From Chitinophagaceae bacterium (GTDB lineage Bacteria > Bacteroidota > Bacteroidia > Chitinophagales > Chitinophagaceae), in contig CANICR010000006.1 of assembly GCA_947466405.1 (NCBI GenBank), positions 1-43,166 of the forward strand: 43,166 nucleotides of DNA. Reading direction: 5' to 3'. Each line of letters opens with the position of its first letter. Position 1 is the first letter of the stretch. Made by a program: the position numbers and the translations under genes. Below the pieces are notes generated by a model. It was given only the letters and a program-made list of their open reading frames with translations, was not told where the DNA came from and did not search any database. Positions 8,633 through 17,877 of this stretch are shown here, piece by piece.

Positions 8633-9556
8633 TTGCAAATTATTAAAAATAAAATTAAAATATATTTACGAAACATAGTTGCCATAATATATTCTTATTA
8701 TCTTATTCTAATTGGGAAAATAAATAAAGTAAAAAAATCTTCTGCCTCAGGAGAAATAATCCTGTCAGTATATTTCCATAATCCATCTAAAAAGCTTTTT
8801 GAAAAATGTATAAAATGGTTTTTGAATAATAATTACCATTTTATATCTGATAAAGAATTAGTAGACATTATAAAAAACAATAACCAATTCCCACGATCTG
8901 CAGTAATAATAACTGTGGACGATGGTTGGCGAGAAAATAAATACAATATAATAAGTGTGGTCGATAAATTTAAAATCCCATTAACAATATTTGCTACCAT
9001 TGAACCGATTTTTGAAAATAAGTCTTTCTGGTGGAGTATTGTAAATAAAACTAAAAAAATAAAAGAAAATAAAATGTCAATAAATTCATTAAAAACTATT
9101 CCAAATGAATTAAGAATGAATTATGTAGAAAAATTAAAAAAAGAAATATCCTATTCAAGAGAAGCATTAACATCAGAAGAATTAATTGAAATAAATGAAA
9201 ATGAAAATATACATATCGGAAGTCATACCATTACACACCCTATTTTACCTATGTGCGACAATTTAACATCAATGTATGAAATTAAAGAATCTAAAATGTT
9301 ATTAGAAAATAAACTAAAAAAAGAAATAGCAGCATTTGCATATCCAAATGGAGATTTTACAGAACGCGAATGCAATTATTTAGAAGAAACTGGATATCAC
9401 ATAGCATTTACAACACAACCGAACTATATAAAAAAAAGTAACAAAATTAATATTTTCCAAATACCAAGATTTGGTGTTGTTGACAACCTCCCTTTTGTTG
9501 AAAATTTATGTAGAATGACAGGTGTTTGGTATGAAAGAAAAAAGTATAAAAAATAA
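8633..9556 (+). CDS. Polysaccharide deacetylase (NodB homology domain)
   Basis: The 307-residue protein carries NodB-type motifs: ITVDDGWR (metal and catalytic Asp pair) near residue 98, HIGSHTITHPIL with the two metal-binding His, and FAYPNGDF further on. A hydrophobic segment near residues 13-28 suggests a membrane anchor or signal, so it may act in the periplasm. It would remove N-acetyl groups (or other acyl groups) from the locus polysaccharide. The start is a TTG; no in-frame ATG precedes the domain, so I keep it. It is 34 bp after the NusG-like gene and 2 bp before the Wzy-like gene. The substrate is not known. Confidence 0.85.
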   Translation: MQIIKNKIKIYLRNIVAIIYSYYLILIGKINKVKKSSASGEIILSVYFHNPSKKLFEKCIKWFLNNNYHFISDKELVDIIKNNNQFPRSAVIITVDDGWRENKYNIISVVDKFKIPLTIFATIEPIFENKSFWWSIVNKTKKIKENKMSINSLKTIPNELRMNYVEKLKKEISYSREALTSEELIEINENENIHIGSHTITHPILPMCDNLTSMYEIKESKMLLENKLKKEIAAFAYPNGDFTERECNYLEETGYHIAFTTQPNYIKKSNKINIFQIPRFGVVDNLPFVENLCRMTGVWYERKKYKK

Positions 9557-9558
9557 AT

Positions 9559-10875
9559 ATGTTTGACTTTACTTTAATAAAATCATTGGGAGTAATAAAT
9601 ATTTTAATATTTATAATAGTAATGCTTTTTGTAAAAAAAAACAATAATGAATCTTTTATAAAATTAATATTATTGACATTTCCATTTATGGGAATAAAAA
9701 TCATCAGTGAATTTTCAGTATTTGATATAATTACGCTAATCTTTATCTTATTTTTTTATAAACCAAAAGTAAATAATATACATATTAACAGGCTCTTTTT
9801 TAAAATGTTTATAATTCTTTTTTCATCAATTACTATAGGCTTATTAATATCTAAATCAAAAATTGATGCTGATAATATTTCTGAATATATTTCACTTGTA
9901 AATATTTTTTTCTTTTCAAAATTAATCATTGATGAATGTATCTATAATATAGATTTTGTAGAAAAAATAATGAACTACTTGAAAATAATGCTTTTAGCAT
10001 CATTTATTTTTCTATTGTGCCAAATATTTTTCGGTGTACAAATATCACTGTCTATTATACAGAATCCCAATATTGTATCATCTGAAGGAATTAGATATCC
10101 AAGTTTCTTATCAGATCCGCAAGTATACTCACAGTACTTAGCAGCACTAAGTTTTCTGTGCTTAATACACGAAAAATTCAATAGAAATAAAATAATTAAC
10201 TATACACTATTGATCAGCTGTATTACAGGTATAATGATTGCTGGCGGAAGGGCTGGATTTATTGGAGTAATAGCAGGGTTCATAATTGTATTACTATTTA
10301 GTAAATTAAAAATAAAGTTTATCATTTTTTTTTTAGCATTAGTAATAGTAACATTAATAATTCAATATCAAGATTACCTAATGATATTCAAAAGAGGAAC
10401 AGATATGAATGATGCATATGACTTTAGATATTCAATATGGTTAGACGCTATGAAAATATTTATACAACAGCCAATTGTTGGTATAGGAATTGGTAATTAT
10501 GCTAAATATGTATCTATTCATAATCCAGATCAAGTTTGGTTAAGGAATAATGAGTATATCCCTTTTGATCATCCAGAAAGTGGTTATTTGAAAATATTAA
10601 CCGAAACAGGTGCTATAGGATTTATTTGCTTTATGATTCTAATAATATACCCCTTAATAAAAGGTATTCAGCAATACTTAATATCTAAAGAAGAAACATT
10701 ACTTTATTTAGTCGCTTCAATTACATCTTGGATTTTTGGATTCTATACTACCTATTCTTTAGGTGATACTAGATTTAAAATTTTAATAGTAACAATTATA
10801 AGTCTATTAATAATAAAAATAAGATTAAAAAATGAAAATATACTAGTTACTAATAAATTGATACAATATGAATAG
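9559..10875 (+). CDS. wzy: O-antigen/capsule polymerase (Wzy-like)
   Basis: The 438-residue protein is almost wholly hydrophobic, with about ten to twelve membrane segments. The largest soluble loop lies near residues 275-345 and holds the Wzy/WaaL-type pattern: GIGIGNYAKYVSIH, then DHPESGYLKILTETGAIGF. Such proteins join lipid-linked repeat units at the periplasmic face. The next gene is the flippase, overlapping by eight bases. A run of ten Ts occurs inside the gene (10325-10334). Ligase and polymerase members share this domain; the presence of Wzx, Wzc and Wza favours the polymerase reading. Confidence 0.82.
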   Translation: MFDFTLIKSLGVINILIFIIVMLFVKKNNNESFIKLILLTFPFMGIKIISEFSVFDIITLIFILFFYKPKVNNIHINRLFFKMFIILFSSITIGLLISKSKIDADNISEYISLVNIFFFSKLIIDECIYNIDFVEKIMNYLKIMLLASFIFLLCQIFFGVQISLSIIQNPNIVSSEGIRYPSFLSDPQVYSQYLAALSFLCLIHEKFNRNKIINYTLLISCITGIMIAGGRAGFIGVIAGFIIVLLFSKLKIKFIIFFLALVIVTLIIQYQDYLMIFKRGTDMNDAYDFRYSIWLDAMKIFIQQPIVGIGIGNYAKYVSIHNPDQVWLRNNEYIPFDHPESGYLKILTETGAIGFICFMILIIYPLIKGIQQYLISKEETLLYLVASITSWIFGFYTTYSLGDTRFKILIVTIISLLIIKIRLKNENILVTNKLIQYE

Positions 10876-12322
10876 CAATAAATTCATATTGTACTTTTCA
10901 AATAATGTAATTAAAAACAGCTTTTGGGGTGTTGCAACAAATGTTATTCAAAACATTTGCTTTAGTGCTTTTTTTATTATTGTAGCTCGAAATTACACAA
11001 GTGAAGATTTTGGATACTACATAATTTCAAATACAATATATTCATTACTACTTGGATTTTCAACTTTAGGGTTAGGCAATTGGTTTATTAGAGAATTACT
11101 TAATAGTACTGACCGTGAATTATTGATAAATAAATTTTTTAAAATTCAAATAATCATAGGGGTCCTATTTTATTTTATAAATATCATTATTTCTTATTCA
11201 ATTTATACAAATGAAATGATAAGAGTATTATCAATAATAATTGGAATTAATTTAATTTTTGACAATATTATTTATGTTGTAAAGTCAATCAATATTGCAG
11301 ATCTAGATCAAATAAAAACATACTTTTTATCTACACTAGAAGCCGTTATAAAATTTTTAATATCATTATTAATTTTATTAATCCCCGTAAAAATTGAACT
11401 ATTAGTAAGTACACTTCTTATTATAAGAATAATAATATTATTCTCTTTTTTGAGGTATGGTACAAAACAAAAAATTGAATTAAAAAAACTATTAAAAATT
11501 AAAACAGATTTCAAAGAAATCAAAACAATTATTACTTCAAACTGGGCATTTGTTATAATAGCCAGTATTGCAATTATAAACTGGAGAATTGGAAATATAT
11601 TTATATCAAAATATTTAACATTAAAAGATGTAGGATATTATGAGGTGTCATTTAAAATACTATCTATTGCATACATAATCCCAATAGTAATATCCACTAC
11701 CCTATTTCCAGTAATAATAAATGCAGTAAAAGAAAGTAAAGAGAAAACAGTACAGATTTACAAAAAAATATTCACAGCTTATTCTATTTATGGTTTTTTT
11801 ACATTCACGTTTATTTATTCCTTTTCTGATTCATTAATAAATATTCTGTTTGGAAGTAAATTCATTTTAATGAGTCCGTATTGTAAAGAAATGTTTTTAA
11901 TTATGCTTTTTTTTCCTACTGTATATCTTCAGGCAAATTTAATAGTAGCTATCAAAAAAGAAAAAATAGATATGTTATGTAATATCATATCACTTTTATT
12001 AAATATCCTGATATGTTTCATCGGACTTCATTTTTACAAATCAATATCAGTAGTAAACATTGCTATTATTAGTTCATTTGTATTGTTTCATATTATACAA
12101 GATTATGTATTAATTAAAGAGAAGATAACAAATGTAACTCAAGTTCTTTATTTCTATATTATAACAATAGTTGCATTAATAAGCTATATACTGATATCAA
12201 AATCAATAAACCCAGTAATTGCATTTATTATGTTTTGGACAATACTATTTATATATGCAATTGCTATATTAAAAAAAGATAGAGCTCTACTAAAATTAAA
12301 ATCAATAAATATACTTTGTTAA
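10868..12322 (+). CDS. wzx: Polysaccharide flippase (Wzx-like)
   Basis: The 484-residue integral membrane protein has about 12-14 hydrophobic segments. Its N terminus (KNSFWGVATNVIQNICFSAFFIIVARNY, then SEDFGYY) is typical of the MOP/PST flippase superfamily. It would move undecaprenyl-linked oligosaccharide across the inner membrane. It starts inside the end of the Wzy-like gene and its own end overlaps the next glycosyltransferase by seven bases, so the three are translated as a coupled set. Sequence identity within this family is low; assignment rests on topology and context. Confidence 0.85.
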   Translation: MNSNKFILYFSNNVIKNSFWGVATNVIQNICFSAFFIIVARNYTSEDFGYYIISNTIYSLLLGFSTLGLGNWFIRELLNSTDRELLINKFFKIQIIIGVLFYFINIIISYSIYTNEMIRVLSIIIGINLIFDNIIYVVKSINIADLDQIKTYFLSTLEAVIKFLISLLILLIPVKIELLVSTLLIIRIIILFSFLRYGTKQKIELKKLLKIKTDFKEIKTIITSNWAFVIIASIAIINWRIGNIFISKYLTLKDVGYYEVSFKILSIAYIIPIVISTTLFPVIINAVKESKEKTVQIYKKIFTAYSIYGFFTFTFIYSFSDSLINILFGSKFILMSPYCKEMFLIMLFFPTVYLQANLIVAIKKEKIDMLCNIISLLLNILICFIGLHFYKSISVVNIAIISSFVLFHIIQDYVLIKEKITNVTQVLYFYIITIVALISYILISKSINPVIAFIMFWTILFIYAIAILKKDRALLKLKSINILC

Positions 12323-13479
12323 CAGTAGTATACTATACTAGCACAAATTTCCTTGAGTCATGCATTGAAACGATCCAATGCATTAAAAATGAAGTAAATC
12401 TTCATGTATTAATAGAAATAACTAACCATTCCAAAAAGTCGACAATAGTAAATGTTGAGAATTTAAATAAATATCAACTTATTGAAAATCCCGAAAATAT
12501 TTTAGGAAATACAGAATGGAAAATGCTAGAACCATATTTTAAAGAAACTTCAAGTATTCATTTTGTAGTACACAAGAACAAGAGAAGTTACTCCTTTCAA
12601 ACATTATATGCCAACTACAAGTTAGGAAAATATTTAAAAAAGCTAAATTTCGATATTATTCATTTTGATACAATATCAAATAGATCTATAGGATTATACC
12701 CGATTTTTAAAAATAAAAAAGTAATTATTACACTGCATGATCATGCACCACATTCTGGCGAAAATTCCTGGAAAGAAAATATTGCTAATTTTATATTCTA
12801 TAAAGTGTCAAAAGGATTTATATTTTATTCGAAATATTCTAAAAATCAATTTTTAAAGACTAATAAAAAATTAAGTACTCCATTATATGACATAAAACTG
12901 CAACCATATAGTTATTATCAAAAGAATATATCAAAGGTAAAGATTGATAAAAATAACTTTATCCTTTTTTTTGGAAGATTATCTTACTACAAAGGCATAG
13001 ATATACTTATAGAATCAATTCCATTAATTCTTAAAAATAATCCCACAATAAAATTTATTATTATTGGCAGAAGCGTATATAATTACGTAATAGATAAAAA
13101 TATTTTAAAAAAATATAAAAATAATTTGACTGTCGTTTCAGAATATATGCCAAATGACCAATTGGTTAATTATATAAAAAGCTGTGAATTTATTGTATGT
13201 CCATATAGAGATGCATCTCAAAGCGGAGTATTAATGACAGCAAAGGCAATTGGTAAAATCGTTATTGCCACAAATGTAGGATCATTTAAAGAATACATTA
13301 ATAACGAATTTGATGGTATAATATGTGAGCCGACAATTAATTCATTTTCATACAATGTAAATGAAACTTTAAAATCATTATCCTATAAAATTTTTGAAAA
13401 AAATATAAATAAAGAATATTCTAATAAGGATGGAGAAAGTAATTCAGCTACAATATTGAAAGCATATAATACTATATAA
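12316..13479 (+). CDS. Glycosyltransferase, GT4-like (GT-B fold)
   Basis: The 387-residue protein shows the two-domain GT-B pattern. The C-terminal donor-binding half has FGRLSYYKGIDILIESIPLI, then YMPNDQLVNYIKSCEFIVCPYRDASQSGVL and the VIATNVGSFKEYI loop. The nearly invariant E-x7-E of GT4 is altered here (the first acidic position falls in YRDASQSG), which is seen in divergent members. The start is a TTG overlapping the flippase stop; no better start exists before the conserved sequence. It would add one sugar to the lipid-linked repeat unit. Donor and acceptor are unknown. Confidence 0.82.
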   Translation: MLTVVYYTSTNFLESCIETIQCIKNEVNLHVLIEITNHSKKSTIVNVENLNKYQLIENPENILGNTEWKMLEPYFKETSSIHFVVHKNKRSYSFQTLYANYKLGKYLKKLNFDIIHFDTISNRSIGLYPIFKNKKVIITLHDHAPHSGENSWKENIANFIFYKVSKGFIFYSKYSKNQFLKTNKKLSTPLYDIKLQPYSYYQKNISKVKIDKNNFILFFGRLSYYKGIDILIESIPLILKNNPTIKFIIIGRSVYNYVIDKNILKKYKNNLTVVSEYMPNDQLVNYIKSCEFIVCPYRDASQSGVLMTAKAIGKIVIATNVGSFKEYINNEFDGIICEPTINSFSYNVNETLKSLSYKIFEKNINKEYSNKDGESNSATILKAYNTI

Positions 13480-13483
13480 ATAA

Positions 13484-14632
13484 ATGAAAATATTATTACT
13501 TGTTCCAGGTCTTCCTTTAAACCTTGAAAATATTAAAGGAGGAGTAAATTCAGCAACTTTAAATCTACTTGAAGGGTGTAAAATATTTGATATTAACATT
13601 CAAGTAATTTCATTTACAAATGAAGTGAAAAATAAAATAACTATACCCTTTTCATCAAAAATAAATATTATATATATACCTGAAGGTCGATTTAATTATC
13701 ATGCTTTGAATTATTTATTAATTGTTCCATTTAAATTAAGAAATCAAATTAAAATCATTAAACCTGATTTAATACATTTTGAAGTGGGGAATTCATTTAT
13801 GTTGTCAAAATTATTTGGAATATACAAAACAAAGTATTTATTAACTATACATGGCATGTCATATGATGAAGCAAAACATAAAATTAAAATTAAGGATAAA
13901 ATTATTTGGTATTTTAATGGTCTTATTCAAAATATAATGTATCCAAAATATATCATTCATTTGTCGAATTTTTCAAAAAAGAAATTCGATTGTATGAAAA
14001 ACCAAATTTTTGATATTATCCCAAATGCTGTACCTGATAAATATTTCAACATACCTATAAAAACAAAAACAGATAACAATTTATTGTACATTGGATTAAT
14101 TGATGTTAATAAAAATATTTTGCATTTATTAAAAAGCTTAAAAGACTTAATCTCTAAAGGATATAAATACACTTTAAATATTGTTGGAGATTTTTACAGT
14201 AAAAAATATAAAAATATCATATCAGCTTATATCTATGATAATGATTTAGATAATTACATACATTTTAATGGCTGGGTATCAAAAAGTGAATTAATACCAT
14301 TCATCCAAAAATCAGATATACTAGTTGTATGTTCAATGCACGAATCTCTACCAATGGTAATTGCTGAATGTATGTCATCAGGTAAAGTAGTGATTGCAAG
14401 TGACGTAGGTGGTATCCCTGAAATGATAAAAGACAATGAAACAGGTTTTCTATTTTCATTAAATCATGAAAATGAATTAACTGAAAAATTAATAATGCTA
14501 TATGATAACAATATTACTTGTAATAAAATTGCTAATAATGCCAGAAAGCATGGATATAAATATTATAATACAAATATTGTAGCTAAAAAAACAATTGATT
14601 TCTATAAACTCATAATTAATGACCAGTATTAA
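13484..14632 (+). CDS. Glycosyltransferase, GT4 family
   Basis: The 382-residue GT-B enzyme has a clear N-terminal LLVPGLPLNLENIKGGVNSA glycine loop and a LLTIHGMSYDEAKH acceptor-side segment. The donor-site block SMHESLPMVIAECMSSGKVVIA contains the canonical E-x7-E motif, followed by DVGGIPEMI. These place it firmly in the retaining GT4 family. It lies four bases after the previous GT and overlaps the next gene by 14 bases. It would add a sugar from a nucleotide-sugar donor during repeat-unit assembly in the cytoplasm. The sugar is not predictable. Confidence 0.88.
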   Translation: MKILLLVPGLPLNLENIKGGVNSATLNLLEGCKIFDINIQVISFTNEVKNKITIPFSSKINIIYIPEGRFNYHALNYLLIVPFKLRNQIKIIKPDLIHFEVGNSFMLSKLFGIYKTKYLLTIHGMSYDEAKHKIKIKDKIIWYFNGLIQNIMYPKYIIHLSNFSKKKFDCMKNQIFDIIPNAVPDKYFNIPIKTKTDNNLLYIGLIDVNKNILHLLKSLKDLISKGYKYTLNIVGDFYSKKYKNIISAYIYDNDLDNYIHFNGWVSKSELIPFIQKSDILVVCSMHESLPMVIAECMSSGKVVIASDVGGIPEMIKDNETGFLFSLNHENELTEKLIMLYDNNITCNKIANNARKHGYKYYNTNIVAKKTIDFYKLIINDQY

Positions 14633-15368
14633 TAAAAGATTCTATTTTTTTAATGTTAATGATACGTGGTTTAAATGTATAAATACTTGGAGTGACATTT
14701 TTAGATTAAAATCTTATTCTTTTATAAAAAATAAATGTTTTTGTAAATATTGCTTAACAGAGATAAATTACACAATTGAAATAGATTTACTAGAAGATAT
14801 AAATTCAATTTTACAAAAATTCAGGAATTCACTCAAACAAGAAATTAAAAAAGCAAATAAAATTGGAATTGTTTGTGAATATAAAAAAGATATAGACACA
14901 TTCTTACCATTTTTTAATGAGTTTGCTAAAAATAAACACATATACCAACCTCCTAAAAAGACTATACAATCTATAGGAATGAATATAATGACAACCTTTG
15001 CATATTATGAAGAAAAATTAATAGTTGCTCATAGCTATATTATAGATAAAGAAATTGGCATTGCAAGACTCTTTCAATCAGCTTCTAGTAGATTAGAAGA
15101 AAATTCCAATAAACAAATAATTAGTTGTGCGAATAAATTACTTACAAAAAATGATATAATATATTTCAAAGAATCGGGATATAAAATTTATGATTTGGGC
15201 GGTTATGCATTAAATACTTCTAACAAAAGTCTACAGGGAATAAATGAATTCAAACTTTCATTTGGCGGAAAAATTACAGTACTTTATTCTTGTTATACAT
15301 ACATTTATTTTCTCCTTAAAAAAATAACAGAAATTTTAGATAGAAGATATACTATCTCTAAAAAGTAA
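14619..15368 (+). CDS. FemAB/GNAT-like acyl- or aminoacyl-transferase
   Basis: The 249-residue protein has features of the FemAB-like GNAT superfamily. These are a KFRNSLKQEIKKANKIGI helix (the usual RxxIRKA-type region), a central strand pair around TTFAYYEEKLIVAHSYI, and the C-terminal YDLGGYALNTSNKSLQGINEFKLSFGG pattern typical of that superfamily. In characterised relatives the enzyme transfers an amino acid or acyl group to an amine. Here it sits between a GT and a CapK-like adenylate-forming enzyme, so it may decorate an amino sugar of the polymer. It starts 14 bases inside the preceding gene. The substrate is unknown and the family call is moderate. Confidence 0.65.
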   Translation: MTSINKRFYFFNVNDTWFKCINTWSDIFRLKSYSFIKNKCFCKYCLTEINYTIEIDLLEDINSILQKFRNSLKQEIKKANKIGIVCEYKKDIDTFLPFFNEFAKNKHIYQPPKKTIQSIGMNIMTTFAYYEEKLIVAHSYIIDKEIGIARLFQSASSRLEENSNKQIISCANKLLTKNDIIYFKESGYKIYDLGGYALNTSNKSLQGINEFKLSFGGKITVLYSCYTYIYFLLKKITEILDRRYTISKK

Positions 15369-15522
15369 AAATTCGAAATCATATATTACCTACCAATTAA
15401 AATACTAATCTATAATGATAATAATCATTATAACGGGCTACAAAATCTAATAGCTTTACACAATAGATAATAAGATATTCTTGATAGATAAGTAATATTA
15501 ACGCTTTAAGTTATTAATTATA
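15369..15522. other. 154-bp gap inside the polysaccharide locus with A+T hairpin
   Basis: This is the only gap above 40 bp within the 17-gene locus and it contains no ORF. It includes a perfect 9-bp inverted repeat, TATAATGAT and ATCATTATA around a 4-base loop (15411-15432). No full TAnnTTTG box is present on the plus strand; TAGCTTTA at 15451 is the closest. It may hold an internal promoter, a pause or processing site, or be the scar of a joined module. Confidence 0.4.
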
Positions 15523-16791
15523 ATGAACAATATTGTAAAATATTTTGCGAAAAACAACTTAATAACTAAGCAAATTGAAAATTACATATCAGAATCTGAT
15601 CAATTGGATAAACAAACAATTTTAACCAATTACAATAAAATATTCATAAAAACATTTAGAAAAGCATATAGAGATTCTAACTTTTATAATAACCTCTATA
15701 GAAAATATGATATTAAATTAAATGATATCAATGATATCAGCGATTTATACAAACTACCAATCATTAATAGAGACTCTATAAAGAATGAAGAAAATAATAT
15801 TTACGCTGGATTGAGATTTCTTAAATTAAAGGCTTTAACAAGCGGGACATCAGGTTCTCCGTTGACAGTTTACAGATCACCTATCAGTATTAATTACGAA
15901 TCAGCTTACGTAAGATATTTCCGTCTATTGCATGGATTTAAAAATGGAGAGCCATTAGTTTCAATAAGAGGAAAGTTAGATAAAAATAAACTTTTTGAAT
16001 ATTCAAAAATATCGAATACTCTATATCTATCTAGTCCTAATATTAATTCAAAAAATATAGATCAGTATTATAGATTAATAAAAGAATTAAAGCCTAAAGC
16101 AATTGAAGCTTTTCCAAGCTATTTATTCAAGTTATATAATGAATTATCAAAGAAAGATTTATCAATAAATATACCACTTGCATTTACATCATCAGAAATG
16201 TTGTACGAATTTCAAAGAGAAAAAATTGAGCCTTATTTTAAAACAAAAATATATGATTGGTATGGCAATGTAGAAAGAACAATCGGATTAGTACAAAATA
16301 AAGAAAAGAAGTACACCCCTCTTCCATTTTATTCTATTAATGAATTTGAAAACGATAAAGTGATTACAACATCCTTAAATAATATTCACTTCCCTTTAAT
16401 CAGATATCAAGTAGATGATGTAATTAAAGTAAATAAAAACGATTTTATAAGCAACATAATATCACCTGAAATAATAAGTATCAAAGGTAGAATTGGCGAA
16501 ACAATAGATTTAAAAGATGGAGGAAAAGTGGGTTGTATTGATCATGCGTTTAAAGGAATTAATCATTTAGAACAGGCTCAAATATATCAAAAATGTATAG
16601 AAGAAGTGTTGATTATAAAACTAGTAGTTCATGAAGCATTTAATAAAATTGAAGAGAATAAGCTGAGATCTAATTTGATCAATATGTTAGGGGATGAAAT
16701 TGACATTGAATTTATCTATTGCGCATTAAATGAATTGATATTTTTTAAAAATGAAAAATTTAGGTTAATCATAAAAGGTGAAAACTATTAA
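15523..16791 (+). CDS. CapK/PaaK-like adenylate-forming enzyme
   Basis: The 422-residue protein resembles the phenylacetate-CoA ligase (PaaK)/CapK branch of adenylate-forming enzymes. The phosphate-binding loop is LTSGTSGSPLTVYRS near residue 107. The adenine-side motif is YDWYGNVERTIGLV, in place of the usual YG-x-(S/T)E, and a later RYQVDDVIKV block matches the family's hinge region. Family members activate a carboxylate as an acyl-AMP and pass it to CoA or another acceptor. Homologues recur in capsule loci, but their substrates are largely undefined. The FemAB-like gene just upstream is a natural partner. It follows the 154-bp gap and is four bases from the next GT. Confidence 0.8.
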   Translation: MNNIVKYFAKNNLITKQIENYISESDQLDKQTILTNYNKIFIKTFRKAYRDSNFYNNLYRKYDIKLNDINDISDLYKLPIINRDSIKNEENNIYAGLRFLKLKALTSGTSGSPLTVYRSPISINYESAYVRYFRLLHGFKNGEPLVSIRGKLDKNKLFEYSKISNTLYLSSPNINSKNIDQYYRLIKELKPKAIEAFPSYLFKLYNELSKKDLSINIPLAFTSSEMLYEFQREKIEPYFKTKIYDWYGNVERTIGLVQNKEKKYTPLPFYSINEFENDKVITTSLNNIHFPLIRYQVDDVIKVNKNDFISNIISPEIISIKGRIGETIDLKDGGKVGCIDHAFKGINHLEQAQIYQKCIEEVLIIKLVVHEAFNKIEENKLRSNLINMLGDEIDIEFIYCALNELIFFKNEKFRLIIKGENY

Positions 16792-16795
16792 ATAA

Positions 16796-17863
16796 TTGAA
16801 ATATAAAAATAATATACAAATATTGATGGTAGGCCCAATTACTCCACCGGCTGGTGGCATTAGTATACATATTGAAAGATTAGTCAGCTTATTACAACAC
16901 GAATTTATATTTGATTATATAGACGAAGCAAGGACTATTAAAAAAGAATATTTCAATATTCGAGAGTTAAACGTTTTTAAATACATAAAGAAATTTAAAA
17001 ATGCTGATCTAATTTACATTCACAGTGGTAATAAGTTTTTAAAAAAAATACACATCCTAATTGGCAAAGCATTTAATAAAAAAATTATCATTACGTTTCA
17101 TGGATTTGGAAACATTAATAATTATTTAGTAAAGCCATTAGATAAAATAATTTATAGATTAGCCAATAAGATCATTGTTGTTAATAATGAAATTGCAGAA
17201 ATATTAAAATTACCAAAAAACAAGTATCTATTAAGGCCTGCATTTCTACCTCCTATAATGAGCAAAGAAACGTTATTACCAGAATATTTAATTAATAGGA
17301 TTAACGAAGCAAAGTCAAACAATAAACTTATTATATGTTCAAATGCATCCAGGCTAAATATTTTCAATAACCAAGATTTATATGGGCTTGACATGTGTAT
17401 TCAGTTATCGTTACAACTACGTGATATAGGTGAAAAGTTCTTATTTGTATTTAATGTCTCTTCTTTAGATGAAGGGTATGAATTGTATAAAAATGCAGAA
17501 GAAACTATACTTAAAGCAAAATTATGCGATCATTTCATTTTAATAAATGAAAATATATCTTTTGTAAAATTAATCGAATCAGCAAATATAGTATTAAGAA
17601 CAACTAATACAGATGGTGATGCAATTTCCGTTAGAGAAGCACTTTATTTGAATAAAATAGTCTTTGCCTCAGATATTGTTGAAAGACCAAATGGCACTTT
17701 ATTGTTTAAAAATAGAAATCATGAAGATTTGTTCAGAAAAATAATGGAACATCTTATCAATATAAAAAATAAAATAATAAATAAAGAGGAAACGAATGCA
17801 CAATTTATTGAACATAAAATATTTTACAAAACACTAATCGAAAAAACAATATTCAGTAGCTAA
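16796..17863 (+). CDS. Glycosyltransferase, GT4-like
   Basis: The 355-residue protein opens with the GT-B glycine-rich loop MVGPITPPAGGISIHIERL and has LIYIHSGNKFLKKIHIL and IIITFHGFGN on the acceptor half. The donor half ends with TNTDGDAISVREALYLNKIVFASD, where the acidic pair of GT4 is only partly kept. The track start is a TTG four bases after the previous stop; an internal ATG (the MVGP methionine) is a possible later start but would cut the first beta strand. It would add one sugar to the repeat unit. Donor is unknown. Confidence 0.8.
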   Translation: MKYKNNIQILMVGPITPPAGGISIHIERLVSLLQHEFIFDYIDEARTIKKEYFNIRELNVFKYIKKFKNADLIYIHSGNKFLKKIHILIGKAFNKKIIITFHGFGNINNYLVKPLDKIIYRLANKIIVVNNEIAEILKLPKNKYLLRPAFLPPIMSKETLLPEYLINRINEAKSNNKLIICSNASRLNIFNNQDLYGLDMCIQLSLQLRDIGEKFLFVFNVSSLDEGYELYKNAEETILKAKLCDHFILINENISFVKLIESANIVLRTTNTDGDAISVREALYLNKIVFASDIVERPNGTLLFKNRNHEDLFRKIMEHLINIKNKIINKEETNAQFIEHKIFYKTLIEKTIFSS

Positions 17864-17877
17864 TAATTTCTCAATAA

